Source of the DNA: Candidatus Bipolaricaulis sp.
GTDB lineage: Bacteria; Bipolaricaulota; Bipolaricaulia; UBA7950; UBA9294
DNA length: 42,189 nucleotides
Direction: 5' to 3'
Assembly (NCBI GenBank): GCA_028713635.1
Contig: JAQTNX010000005.1
Coordinates: 1-42,189, forward strand
Shown: positions 15,305-24,161 of the stretch, in pieces
Position numbering within the stretch: the stretch's first letter is position 1
How the letters are laid out: each line of letters starts with the position of its first letter
The notes under the pieces: model-generated
What the model was told of the DNA's origin: nothing
What the model saw: the letters and a program-made list of their open reading frames with translations, nothing else
The model's database searches: none
Position numbers and translations under genes: made by a program

Positions 15305-18300
15305 CTACTCCCCTTCGGGGTCGGGCGGCGTGTTGTCTCGGGACAGGAAGCGCGGGACGATCCGTCCGGACACCCCAAGAGGCAGGCGGTCGCCGGGTTT
15401 CGCGTCCGCCCACGCGGCTTGAGGTCCGACGCCTCTTGGGAGATTGACCAGGGCGATTGCGGTCCCCGCAGGAAGCGCTTCCGCGTCCCCGTCGACGAGG
15501 GCCAGGCCAACCTGACTCCCGCCGAGGCTCACCGAACTCGTGACTCGACCGAGGAGCGTGCCGTTCCGGTCGACCATGAGGGCGCCGTCGCGAATCGGCC
15601 GCGCGCTTTCGTCGACCTGGAAACGAACGACGGACCGCGTAGGCCGATCCAGATAGACCTGTCGGCACGCCGAGCGACCGACGAAGAAGGTCTTGTGGAG
15701 CTTGACGTAGGATCCAAAGCCGGCCTCGTAGGGGTTGACCTCATGAGGGCCGGCCAACTCGTGGCCGTACAGAGGGAGTCCTGCCTCAGTCCGGGTCGAG
15801 TCTCGCGACGCCAGTCCGCAGGGGAGAAGGCCGAGCGGGCGCCCGAGGTCGAGCAGCCGGCTCCAGAGCCAGGCCGCATCGGGGGCGGCGGAGTAGATCT
15901 CGTAGCCCACCGGCTCGCCGGTGTATCCCGTCCGCGCAACCAGGAGCTGATGTCCCTCCGGGACGACCTCGACGAACTGGGTGCGATCGAGCGTTGCCGT
16001 CGCGAGTCGCTCCTGCGGGCCGAGGACGAGGTCCAGGATGGCCCGGCTCTTCGGTCCCTGAATCGCTACGTCGACGACGCCGCGCTCCTTCTTCAGGTCA
16101 CGGATCGTCACGGGGGGGCAGGGAGAGCACGCAGGATTCTCTCGGTCTATGAGGTACGTCCCCTCGTTCACTCCGCAGAGCCAATCCCAATCCTTCTGCT
16201 CGTTGGCGGCGTTGACAACCACGAGGAATCGGTTCCGTGCCCGACGGTACACCATGATGTCGTCGATGACTCGTCCGTCGAGGTCGAAGAGATAGGCGTA
16301 CTGCGACTGCCCGTTCTCCAACCACCCGGCGTAGTTGGACGTGACCGCGTCGAGGAAGTCGACGGCGCGATCGCCCTCGATCTGGAAGACGCCCATGTGC
16401 CCGAGGTCGAACAAGCCGGCGGCGCTTCGCACGGCGGCGTGCTCTTCGAGGGCGGACGTGTACCAGACCGGCATTTCCCACCCGGCGAACGGAACGAGCT
16501 TGGCCCCGAGGGCGACGTGGGCGTCGTAGAGCGGCGTCCTCCGAGGCGGTTCCTTGGCCGCGTTCCATCGAAACTCCGCGGGAGGCGCAGACGGAGTCGC
16601 CGGAGGCAGACGACGTTGAGCGACGAAGTACGGCTTACGAAGAGCGAACCGCTCCGGGTGCTTGGAGAACGCCTCGCGGATGTCGGCGCCGGCCGCATCT
16701 TCTGCCGCGGCGGACGGCTTCCACGCCTGGGCTGACTGGGGGAGGGCTCCCGGTGCAACCTCCTCGATCACGGCGGGGCCCTGGATCTTGCAAAGCACGT
16801 CCCGCAGGTCAAAGATCGCGTACCCGTCGGACAGCCCAGTCAGCCACTCCCGGACGGCGCGGGCGTTGGCTGCAGGTGTATAGAGGAGATAATCGTCGCG
16901 GCCGAGCGCGCCGACGATCACGTTCGAGATGGCATGCCCGTTCTCGTCGAATAGGTAGGCCGGGGCGGCTCCTCCGGGCGGCAGTGCAAAGACGTCGACG
17001 GTCATGCTCTCTTGAAGAAGCTCCCCGGCACGCCCGCCGCGCACGCGGGTCGCCGACCACCCGCCGTTCGTCGTCGGCCGCACATCCCTCGACGGGGCGA
17101 CCCCACGGGGATCGACGCGCCCGATGAGCTCGCGGACGTCGCGCTTTGCCGCCTCGAGCGCCGGGAGAAGGATCTTCCCGCGCGACGAGTCTCCGCGCAG
17201 TCCGCAGTAGGAGAACGGGCGAATCGCCTTCAGCACGTCGGCGATGATCCTGGCCAGATCGCGCATCTCCGCCTCACCCATCCCCCGTTGTGTCACCCAC
17301 GGCGTTCCGAGGCGGATTCCGTGGGCGTCGGCGGCGCTGTGATCTCCAGGGAGGGTGTTCTTGTTGCAGACGATTCCCGCCAGGTCAAGGATGCGCGATG
17401 CGATCTCACCCATCATGACGAACCTTGTGTCCCGCGGAAGGGGCCTCAGGTCGACGAGAAGCAGGTGGGTGTTGGTTCCCCCGTATGCGAGCGTGAGCCC
17501 GTTCGCGGCCAGCGCCTTCGCCAGGGCTTGTGCGTTCTCGACGATACGCCGCTGCAGTGCGGAGAACTCCGGTTGCTGAGCCAGCTTCAAGGCCACGGCA
17601 AGCGCGGCGAACTTGTTCACATGAGGGCCGCCCTGCTGCCCAGGGAAGATCGATGAATCCAGCTTCGCGGCGATCGCTGGGTCGGTCGACAGAAGGACTG
17701 CGCCGCGCCCGCCGCACAGCGTCTTGTGCGTCGTGAACGAAACGACGTGGGCATGGCCGATCGGGTTCGGATAGACGCCGCCCACGATGAGCCCGGCCGT
17801 GTGGGCAACGTCGGCAAGGAGGATCGCCCCGACGGAATCGGCGATCTCGCGGAACTTCGCCCAGTCCGCTTGCCACGGGTACGAGGTGAATCCGCCGATG
17901 ATCATCCGCGGCCGATGCTTCTCCGCGAGGTCGCGGATCTGGTCGTAGTCCAACCTTCCTGTTGTCGGATCGACGGCGTAGGAGACGATCCGGTAGCGGC
18001 GCCCGGTGATGTTGAACTCGGATCCATGCGTGAGGTGGCCGCCCTCGGTGAGCGCCATACCCATGACCGTCTCGCCGGGCGTGACGAAGGCCTCGTAGAC
18101 CGCCAGATTGGCGGCGGCGCCGGAAAGCGCCTGGACGTTGGCGTAGATGCGATCGGCGGGAATGTCGGGCGTCGCAAAGCACTCGGCGGCCCGCCGAGCG
18201 GCGAGCGACTCGACGAGGTCAGCGATCTCGACACCCTTGTAGAAGCGGCGGTCGGCGTACCGGCGGAAGTTCGCGAGCTGCACGTCGAGGTCAGCGAGCT

Positions 18301-18517
18301 GCTCGACGGTCTGCCTCATCATGGCCCTGCGGGGATATCCCTCGGCGTACACGCTCGTGAGCACCGAGCCAAGGGCCTCACGAACGGGAGTGGGCGTCCA
18401 CGACTCCGACGGGATGAGAATGAGCTTCTCTCGCTGTCGACGTTCTTCGGCGGCGATGAGGGCCGCCGTCTGAGCGTCCACGTCGAGAATGCGTTGATTG
18501 GATTGAGACAGAGTCAT
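15305..18517 (-). CDS. glyA-gcvT: Fused serine hydroxymethyltransferase - glycine cleavage T-protein (SHMT-GcvT), with extra half GcvT-like domain
   Basis: One 1070-residue frame joins two folate enzymes. Residues 1-470 are PLP-dependent SHMT: IPSESW, YAEGYP, ADVAHTAGL and the Schiff-base lysine in FTTHKTL (Lys265). They carry an extra stretch of about 28 residues after YAEGYP, before RFYKGVEIADLVE. Residues 661-1055 are a full aminomethyltransferase GcvT (FAGWEMPVWY, FDLGHMGVFQIEGDRAVDFL, VVVNAANEQKDWDWL, GYTGEPVGYEIY). Between them, about 495-590 (LLQESMTVDVFALPPGG, DDYLLYTPAANARAVREWL, CKIQGPAV) resembles a degenerate GcvT N-terminal half. SHMT interconverts Ser/THF and Gly/CH2-THF; GcvT makes CH2-THF from the aminomethyl group on the H-protein. 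ATG 18517 has AAGGAG and overlaps the upstream gene by ATGA. No gcvH or gcvP is in the window. Confidence 0.93.
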   Translation of the reverse strand: MTLSQSNQRILDVDAQTAALIAAEERRQREKLILIPSESWTPTPVREALGSVLTSVYAEGYPRRAMMRQTVEQLADLDVQLANFRRYADRRFYKGVEIADLVESLAARRAAECFATPDIPADRIYANVQALSGAAANLAVYEAFVTPGETVMGMALTEGGHLTHGSEFNITGRRYRIVSYAVDPTTGRLDYDQIRDLAEKHRPRMIIGGFTSYPWQADWAKFREIADSVGAILLADVAHTAGLIVGGVYPNPIGHAHVVSFTTHKTLCGGRGAVLLSTDPAIAAKLDSSIFPGQQGGPHVNKFAALAVALKLAQQPEFSALQRRIVENAQALAKALAANGLTLAYGGTNTHLLLVDLRPLPRDTRFVMMGEIASRILDLAGIVCNKNTLPGDHSAADAHGIRLGTPWVTQRGMGEAEMRDLARIIADVLKAIRPFSYCGLRGDSSRGKILLPALEAAKRDVRELIGRVDPRGVAPSRDVRPTTNGGWSATRVRGGRAGELLQESMTVDVFALPPGGAAPAYLFDENGHAISNVIVGALGRDDYLLYTPAANARAVREWLTGLSDGYAIFDLRDVLCKIQGPAVIEEVAPGALPQSAQAWKPSAAAEDAAGADIREAFSKHPERFALRKPYFVAQRRLPPATPSAPPAEFRWNAAKEPPRRTPLYDAHVALGAKLVPFAGWEMPVWYTSALEEHAAVRSAAGLFDLGHMGVFQIEGDRAVDFLDAVTSNYAGWLENGQSQYAYLFDLDGRVIDDIMVYRRARNRFLVVVNAANEQKDWDWLCGVNEGTYLIDRENPACSPCPPVTIRDLKKERGVVDVAIQGPKSRAILDLVLGPQERLATATLDRTQFVEVVPEGHQLLVARTGYTGEPVGYEIYSAAPDAAWLWSRLLDLGRPLGLLPCGLASRDSTRTEAGLPLYGHELAGPHEVNPYEAGFGSYVKLHKTFFVGRSACRQVYLDRPTRSVVRFQVDESARPIRDGALMVDRNGTLLGRVTSSVSLGGSQVGLALVDGDAEALPAGTAIALVNLPRGVGPQAAWADAKPGDRLPLGVSGRIVPRFLSRDNTPPDPEGE

Positions 18518-19650
18518 GGTCGCTCCTTTTCCCCACCAAACGGTTCCGGGTGAAGTCTACGGACTACGTTTCGAGCTTTCCAGCAGGCCTCTGCAGCGAG
18601 GTAAAGGCCCCCGCTCACGAGGCTGTGTCCGCCGAGAACCACAGGGATGGTGCATCGACGCGCCCGTTCGGTGAAGTCCCGCCAAGCCGGATCGTCGACG
18701 TCGTCGAGCAGGAACAGGTCGCTCGCGAACCGCGTGCTGGCGGGGGGAACATCGTCCCCAGCCGACAGGATGGGGCGCGTGTCGACCCAGGCAGCGTCCG
18801 CGGCGCCCTCGAGGCGCCGGAAGAACTGCTCGGCTCCGTCCTCGAGGACTGCCCGCCGCACCCACGGGACATGGCGCGTCGCCGATGCACGCATGCCGCG
18901 TCCCTCGACGAGGGCGCTCGTGCGGCAGGCGACCTCGCGCTCAAACTGGCTCCACGTCGTCGGATTCACTCGCCCGACGAGGATCGTCGACGCCGAGCGT
19001 TCCGTCAGCACGTCGAGGGCGCGGTCCATGGATGGATGGTCCCACGCACGAGTCTCGAGGAAACAGCGCAGCTCGGGGTTGCCGCGATCCGTTCGCGCGA
19101 GGAGGTGCACGTCGGACGGCGTGTCGATGTCGAACTGCGTGGACGCCGAACGCGGCATGGACAGACACGGAATCCCGGCGTCGGCGAGGGCGAACCCGAG
19201 CGGGTTGTCCGCCGCAGGAAGGGAGATCTCGAGAAGCCGCCTGGCGCTTGCGAAGGCCGCGAAGTCGCACGAGTAGAAGTTGTTGAAGACGGCGGACTCC
19301 GATGGGGCGACGGCAAACTCAATCAGCGTACCGATCTCTTCGTCGGAGAGAAGGCCCCCGCTTCCGCTGCCGAAGTAGAGCAGGCGGTCGAGACTGAGGT
19401 CGACGATCAGCCGCTGAAGGACGTGGCCGAAGTGGAATGCCTCCCCAGAGCCCGGCGGCGTCCGCGTTTCTGCGTCGAAGACTCCCGTACGGAGGACCTC
19501 GGAGGGAGCGACGACGATCGGGTCCGCGCCGCACCTTCGCAGGCTCGCGCACAGGCCGCGCGTCGACGCCTGGCGAGCCTCCTCCACGACACGTTCTCCG
19601 ATGCTTGGGCCGACCGGAGCGTGGAACACCAGAGCCGCCACGCGCCTCAT
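18514..19650 (-). CDS. Putative nucleotidyltransferase-like (GT-A fold) protein
   Basis: The product is 378 residues from ATG 19650 with GGAGGG upstream. The first 190 residues look like a MobA/CofC-type nucleotidyltransferase: the DRLLYFGSGSGGLLSDEEI strand-loop, NNFYSCDFAAFASARRLL, and the hallmark STQFDIDTPSDVHLL at about 170-184. The typical N-terminal GGxSxRxG nucleotide loop is not seen, so activity is uncertain. The second half (VLTERSASTILVGRVNPTTW, FFRRLEGAADAAWVDTRPIL, IPVVLGGHSLVSGGLYLAAEA) may be another domain. It overlaps mrfA upstream and glyA::gcvT downstream by ATGA, so all three are translationally coupled. Substrate unknown. Confidence 0.6.
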   Translation of the reverse strand: MRRVAALVFHAPVGPSIGERVVEEARQASTRGLCASLRRCGADPIVVAPSEVLRTGVFDAETRTPPGSGEAFHFGHVLQRLIVDLSLDRLLYFGSGSGGLLSDEEIGTLIEFAVAPSESAVFNNFYSCDFAAFASARRLLEISLPAADNPLGFALADAGIPCLSMPRSASTQFDIDTPSDVHLLARTDRGNPELRCFLETRAWDHPSMDRALDVLTERSASTILVGRVNPTTWSQFEREVACRTSALVEGRGMRASATRHVPWVRRAVLEDGAEQFFRRLEGAADAAWVDTRPILSAGDDVPPASTRFASDLFLLDDVDDPAWRDFTERARRCTIPVVLGGHSLVSGGLYLAAEACWKARNVVRRLHPEPFGGEKERP

Positions 19651-21869
19651 GTGCCCTCCTTCCGACTCGCGGGGGCCGACAGGGCAAGGATGCGGATTGC
19701 TCCCGGCTTCGACAAGGGCTGGTTCTGACTGCCGCAGCGCGGAGAAAGGAGGCATGCCGGACAGCCGTCGTCACAGGAACATCGAGACACCATGGCGTGT
19801 GCGGCCGCTGCTAGCCTCGACCACTCCCCGAACAGCACCTCAGCGAGGCCTGCCCCATCCTCGATCCCATCGTAGAGAAGAATCGTCGGCGCGCCGGTCT
19901 GCGGGTGAAGGGGCATCGACACGCCGGCGACGTCGGCTGCGTCGCAGAGAACAAGGAGCGGCGCCATCGAGATCAGGGCGTGCTCGGCCCCGTGCAGAGC
20001 CCCGAGAAGTTCGGCTGCTTCGATCTCCTGCGGAATGTCGCGGAACGTCGCCCAGACGCCGTCGGTCTGGTAGACGTGGGGGGGAAGGGCGAGCGGATGA
20101 ACAGAGACGGACCGGTTGTCGTGGATCGTCTTGTACCCGACGAACGACTCCGTCACGCAAACACGGCCGCGAGCAACGTGGGACGCGCCCGACAAGGCCG
20201 TGGCTTCTGCGGAGAGGATCTCGACGGCGCTCGTCCGCAGACCCTGCGTCGAGTAGTCGACGTCCTCGCGCTCCGCCGTCGCCACTCCCTCCGTGAGGTC
20301 GAGAGCTCGAACGACGTACGTCTCCCCGCGGTGGAGTAGGACGGCGCCCGGGAATGCGTCGCGGCGGGCGCGGACTGGATCCATGGTCTCGAGTGTCCGC
20401 CCGTCGCAGACCAGGCGCACGGTCTCTCCCGCCATCTCCTCGAGGGGGAACGCCTCGTGCGCTCGACGCAGGCCGCGGTAGATGGCTCCGGAAGGGGTGT
20501 CGGCGAGGAGGCCGCTCTCGCGAAGCGCCGTTGCGGCCTCTCCGTCTTCCGCGCCGATCTCCTCGGGTCGTAGCGGGAGTTCGGCAGCTGCGCACGCGAG
20601 GTGTCCGGCGCGGTGGCGCAGCGTTCGGCGCGGAAGCACCAACCGCTCGCCCGCGTACGAGAGAAAGCGTTCCGGGTCGCGGAGGAAGTACCGGTCGAGC
20701 GGGTCCTCGTAGGGGATGTAGATGACGAGCGACGGCCGCGATCCTCGGCCTGCGCGGCCCGCCTGCTGCCATGCCGAAAGGAGGCTCCCCGGAAACCCGA
20801 CGAGGATGGCCGCGTCGAGGCCCCCAATGTCGATGCCCGACTCCAACGCCGACGTCGACACGACGCCACGCAAGCGCCCGTCGCGGAGGTCGGCCTCGAG
20901 CTCCCTTCGCTCGTGCGCGAGATAGCCGGCGCGGTACGACTGGATGGCGTCCGTCGCGGAGTCTCGTTTCGCCGTACTCGCAATCCGCTCGGCCATCACG
21001 CGGGACCGCGCGAAGCAGATCGTCTGCATCCCTTGATCCGTCAGGAAGGACAGCAGCGTTGCCGCCTGTCGGGTGATCGACGACGACGGATCGGCCATCG
21101 GATCCCAGAACACGACGCTCCGGGGCCCGCGCGCCGACCCGTCTTTGCTGACTGACACGGCGTCCCGCCCCGTGAGAGCTCGCGCGAAATCCTTGGGGTT
21201 CGCGATGGAGGCCGACGAGACGACAAACTGAGGCTGAGCCCCATAGTGCTTGACGATGCGAGACAGCCTCGCAAGGAGTTCTGCGACGTTCCCGCCGCCG
21301 ACGCCGCGGTAGTGATGCGCCTCGTCGAGGACGACGAGCTTCAGGTTCGCGAAGAGACGGGCCCACTGATGATGCCACGGGAGGTATTGATGAAGCGCGT
21401 GGGGGTTCGTCAGGACGACGCGAGCCGAGCGACGAATCCCGGCGCGCTTCTGCTGCGGTGTGTCTCCGTCGTACGTGCTCGGGAGAAGGTGTGCGCCGCA
21501 CTCCTCATCCAGCGTCGAGAGCTTCTCGAGTTGGTCGTTGGCGAGCGCCTTCAGCGGGTAAAGATAGAGAGCTGTGGCGGTTGGGTCGTCGCTCAACCAC
21601 TCGAGGGTCGGGACATGAAACGCCAGGGTCTTCCCGGACGCGGTCGGCGTGGTGATGACCACGTCGCGGCCGGCGCGCAGGGCTTCGATCGCTTCGGCCT
21701 GATGGCGGTAGAGACGGGTGCCCCGACGGTCGAGGGCCGCGGCGACCCTCGGGCGGAGCGCGATCTCCGCGTACTCCGGGGCGTGAGGGGGGACGGGCGC
21801 CGCGTAGACCACCTGGCCTCGGTAGTCCGGGTTGCGGTCGAGCGCGGACAAGAGCTCGTCAAGCCGCAT
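19647..21869 (-). CDS. mrfA: MrfA-like (Hrq1/YprA) DEAH-box helicase, DNA repair
   Basis: The product is 740 residues from ATG 21869 (GGGAGG upstream). It is an SF2 helicase: Q-motif region TRLYRHQAEAIEAL, Walker A TPTASGKT at about 74-81, DEAH in VVLDEAHHYRG, motif III as SSASIANP (usually SATxxNP), and motif VI QQAGRAGR. The C-terminal DUF1998/MZB region carries the four-Cys zinc site CSCDDGCPACLLSPRC. B. subtilis MrfA with the exonuclease MrfB removes mitomycin C adducts. The exonuclease gene sits immediately upstream with an 11-nt overlap, as in the known pair. Confidence 0.93.
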   Translation of the reverse strand: MRLDELLSALDRNPDYRGQVVYAAPVPPHAPEYAEIALRPRVAAALDRRGTRLYRHQAEAIEALRAGRDVVITTPTASGKTLAFHVPTLEWLSDDPTATALYLYPLKALANDQLEKLSTLDEECGAHLLPSTYDGDTPQQKRAGIRRSARVVLTNPHALHQYLPWHHQWARLFANLKLVVLDEAHHYRGVGGGNVAELLARLSRIVKHYGAQPQFVVSSASIANPKDFARALTGRDAVSVSKDGSARGPRSVVFWDPMADPSSSITRQAATLLSFLTDQGMQTICFARSRVMAERIASTAKRDSATDAIQSYRAGYLAHERRELEADLRDGRLRGVVSTSALESGIDIGGLDAAILVGFPGSLLSAWQQAGRAGRGSRPSLVIYIPYEDPLDRYFLRDPERFLSYAGERLVLPRRTLRHRAGHLACAAAELPLRPEEIGAEDGEAATALRESGLLADTPSGAIYRGLRRAHEAFPLEEMAGETVRLVCDGRTLETMDPVRARRDAFPGAVLLHRGETYVVRALDLTEGVATAEREDVDYSTQGLRTSAVEILSAEATALSGASHVARGRVCVTESFVGYKTIHDNRSVSVHPLALPPHVYQTDGVWATFRDIPQEIEAAELLGALHGAEHALISMAPLLVLCDAADVAGVSMPLHPQTGAPTILLYDGIEDGAGLAEVLFGEWSRLAAAAHAMVSRCSCDDGCPACLLSPRCGSQNQPLSKPGAIRILALSAPASRKEGT

Positions 21870-22848
21870 CGGTCGCCTCCCCGAGGAGTGCGCGCAGGAG
21901 GAGGGCGAGGCTCTCGATGTCTTGCCGGTTGTGGTCGAGGATCGGCCGGAGAGGCGCCGGACTTCCCGTCTCGAGGTACATCGAGTAGAAGGACGGGACG
22001 AGGGAGCTCGGCAAGTCGTTCGCTCGTCGAACGCCGAGCACGTTCTTCTCGATCGTCCCGAGGTGAACGTCGGGGAGAAGCCCCGCGAACCGCCGCCGGA
22101 CGTGATAGAGAAGGTCCGCGTGGATCTCCACGGGGGAAAGGCTCTGGCTGTAGTAGGCGGAGCGCTCCCGCAACAGGGTCCAGTCGAACGCCTTGCCGTT
22201 GTAGGAGACGAGCGCTGTCGCCTTCTCCAGGTCACGGCCGAAGCGGGTCAGCAGGGATCGCTCTCCTGCCAGAGACGTGGCGAGGTCCTGGCGGACGAGG
22301 AGCGCACGATCCGTGAGTCGCGCCGTCGCAATGAGGAAGATCGGGGCGTTGGACAGCCCCAACGTCTCGAGATCGAAGAAGAGGATGCGCTCTCGCGGCA
22401 CGAGGCCCAGGGCGGCGAGGAGCAAAGGGTCCGACGCGGGCAGCCACGTTCTCAGGGTGCGAAAGACGGCCTCGGCGTCCCAGGTGCTTCCCCACGTTCC
22501 GAGCAGCGCCCGCGCGCCTTCTCCCCACTGCGGGTGGGTCGTGAGGTCGGCAAGCGTCTCATAGCCCTGCCGGCGGAGCTGTTCGCTCCGGCACGCCCCA
22601 ATGCCGTAGAGCAGGTGAAGCATGCGTACGACGCTCGCCTGCAGGAGGTCCACCGCCGGGAAGCGGAGGTCGAACGGCGTCTCGGACTCGAACGTGAGGG
22701 TGTCGGGAGACCCCGGCTCCTGGACCCCGGAAAGCACAACCTCCTCGGACGCCTTGTCTGGGACGCCGAGGAGGTTCTTGGCTTCTTGAGAAGGTTCTTG
22801 GGGAGCTGCCCGACCGGCGAGCCATCCCGCGAGTCGGTCATTCCTCAT
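21859..22848 (-). CDS. mrfB: MrfB-like (YprB) DEDD 3'-5' exonuclease, DNA repair
   Basis: The product is 329 residues. The ribonuclease-H-like core starts at about 155: RILFFDLETLG (Asp159, Glu161), then LVSYNGKAFDWTLLR (third acidic residue) and the final HNRQDIESLALLL Asp. The N-terminal half holds a conserved LTFESETPFDLRFPAVDLLQ segment and possible HhH-like helices (YGIGACRSEQLRRQGYETLADL). MrfB digests DNA after MrfA in mitomycin-adduct excision. It starts 33 bp after rpsR without a strong ribosome binding site of its own. Confidence 0.9.
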   Translation of the reverse strand: MRNDRLAGWLAGRAAPQEPSQEAKNLLGVPDKASEEVVLSGVQEPGSPDTLTFESETPFDLRFPAVDLLQASVVRMLHLLYGIGACRSEQLRRQGYETLADLTTHPQWGEGARALLGTWGSTWDAEAVFRTLRTWLPASDPLLLAALGLVPRERILFFDLETLGLSNAPIFLIATARLTDRALLVRQDLATSLAGERSLLTRFGRDLEKATALVSYNGKAFDWTLLRERSAYYSQSLSPVEIHADLLYHVRRRFAGLLPDVHLGTIEKNVLGVRRANDLPSSLVPSFYSMYLETGSPAPLRPILDHNRQDIESLALLLRALLGEATDAA

Positions 22849-22881
22849 GAAAGCGACGCGCGGAGAGAGAGTCTGCGAAGC

Positions 22882-23118
22882 TCAGCGGCGAACCTTCATC
22901 GCTTCTCGCTCCCCGACGTAGGGGAGCAGAGCAAGCTTGCGCGCGCGGTTGATCTCCACGCCCAAGCGGCGCTGATGCTTCGCGCAGAGGCGTGTCGCCC
23001 TCTTCGGGAGGATCTTGCCGAGCCGATTCATATACTGCTTTAGCTCTTCGGGCTTCTTGTAGTCCAGACTTACCTGATTCTCGCACGCACGGCACTTTCG
23101 TCTTCGCTTGTGGAACAT
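22882..23118 (-). CDS. rpsR: Ribosomal protein bS18, zinc-binding form
   Basis: The product is 78 residues: FHKRRRKCRACENQVSLDYK, LKQYMNRLGKILPKRATRLC, HQRRLGVEINRARKLALLPY. The CxxC pair and the later LCAKHQ mark the Cys-plus, zinc-binding S18 version. It binds 16S rRNA next to bS6, which is encoded two genes upstream. It starts 3 nt after the ssb stop codon. Confidence 0.98.
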   Translation of the reverse strand: MFHKRRRKCRACENQVSLDYKKPEELKQYMNRLGKILPKRATRLCAKHQRRLGVEINRARKLALLPYVGEREAMKVRR

Positions 23119-23121
23119 AGC

Positions 23122-23544
23122 TTAGAAAGGAACCTCCTCCTCAGGCGGCTGACTCTCTTCACTCGCTGCGGCCGGCGCGCTGACTGTGCCCGGCTCATCG
23201 CTCGATCGCGTCGGTCCGCCGAGGAATTGGACGGTTGACGCAACGACCTCGGTGATCTTCACTTTCTCGCCTTCAGTGTTCTCGAAGGAATCGATTCGCA
23301 GACGGCCTTCGACGGCGACCGAACGTCCCTTCCGCAGGTAGTTGGCGCAGTTCTCGGCCTGGGAGCCCCACGTCACGATCGGGACGAACGTCACTTCCTC
23401 TTGGAGCTTTCCGGACGCGTCCTTGTACTGCCGATTGATGGCAATGGAAAACCGCGTCCGAGCGGTCCCGCCGGGGGTATACCGCAGCTCAGGGTCTCCC
23501 GTGAGGTTTCCGATCAGGATGACGCGGTTCAGGCTTGCAGACAT
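23122..23544 (-). CDS. ssb: Single-stranded DNA-binding protein
   Basis: The product is 140 residues. The OB-fold (NRVILIGNLTGDPELRYTPG, FSIAINRQYKD, FVPIVTWGSQAENCANYLRK, VEGRLRIDSFENTEGEKV) is followed by a short linker and an acidic C-terminal tip, PPEEEVPF. The tip is the docking site for repair and replication partners. It has the standard place between rpsF and rpsR. AGAGGG precedes ATG 23544. Confidence 0.98.
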   Translation of the reverse strand: MSASLNRVILIGNLTGDPELRYTPGGTARTRFSIAINRQYKDASGKLQEEVTFVPIVTWGSQAENCANYLRKGRSVAVEGRLRIDSFENTEGEKVKITEVVASTVQFLGGPTRSSDEPGTVSAPAAASEESQPPEEEVPF

Positions 23545-23550
23545 GGCCCT

Positions 23551-23835
23551 CTAGTTCTTCACCACGATCTGGTAGCGAAGAAGCTCTTCATCGATGTTCA
23601 GTCGTCCCTCGATCGCCTTCACAGCGGTGGGGGGAAGACGGAACTCCGTGAAGCCGTAGATTCCGTCCGTGTAGTGGCGGATCTGGTAGGCCAAGACGCG
23701 CCGTCCCCAGTCCTCGGTCTTGACGAGTTCGCCACCGTTCTCCGTGATCAGCGACTGGATTCTCTCCACCTTCGCCGATCGCTGCTCGTCGGCCAAGTCC
23801 GGCCGAATCACGTAGACAATCTCGTACTCTCGCAC
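23551..23835 (-). CDS. rpsF: Ribosomal protein bS6
   Basis: The product is 94 residues: REYEIVYVIRPDLADEQ, IQSLITENGGELVKTEDWGR, YQIRHYTDGIYGFTEFRLPP. It partners bS18 on the platform of the 30S subunit. GTG 23835 follows GAGGTG at 5-nt spacing. It is the first gene of the unit running to glyA::gcvT. Confidence 0.98.
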   Translation of the reverse strand: MREYEIVYVIRPDLADEQRSAKVERIQSLITENGGELVKTEDWGRRVLAYQIRHYTDGIYGFTEFRLPPTAVKAIEGRLNIDEELLRYQIVVKN

Positions 23836-23864
23836 TCTGACACCTCTTTATTGGTCTTCGCGAA

Positions 23865-23893
23865 ACTGTATCGCTGGGCTTCAGGGAAGTCAA
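23865..23893 (-). promoter_or_regulatory. Promoter of the rpsF-ssb-rpsR-mrfBA unit
   Basis: On the minus strand, TTGACT (23888-23893), a 17-bp spacer and TACAGT (23865-23870) predict a start near 23858, about 20 nt before the rpsF GTG. Confidence 0.7.
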
Positions 23894-24064
23894 ACTGCAG
23901 GAGGGTGCGCGATTCGGCGCGCCGTCGCTCGCCTGGCGCGGCAGCGCCCCCTCTGCCCGACGCGCTGAGTTTCGTGAGAGCAACGAGCGGCAGGCAATCC
24001 AGAATGGAGGTGACCGACGTCCTGGGCGGAGTCCTGAGGGTTGCCCTATATCTAATATGCAAAG

Positions 24065-24093
24065 TTGATGAAAGAAGCATGGATGGTTATTCT
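24065..24093 (+). promoter_or_regulatory. Possible promoter of the small peptide array
   Basis: TTGATG (24065-24070), a 17-bp spacer and TATTCT (24088-24093) lie about 70 bp before the first peptide gene, in the divergent gap 23836-24161. It is a weak match. Apart from this and the rpsF promoter I see nothing else in that gap. Confidence 0.35.
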
Positions 24094-24161
24094 ATGTCAT
24101 CGGCGGCGGGACTACCCGTCAAGGAACTCTGGATCAATGCGGAGCCAAGGAGGAGACGACC

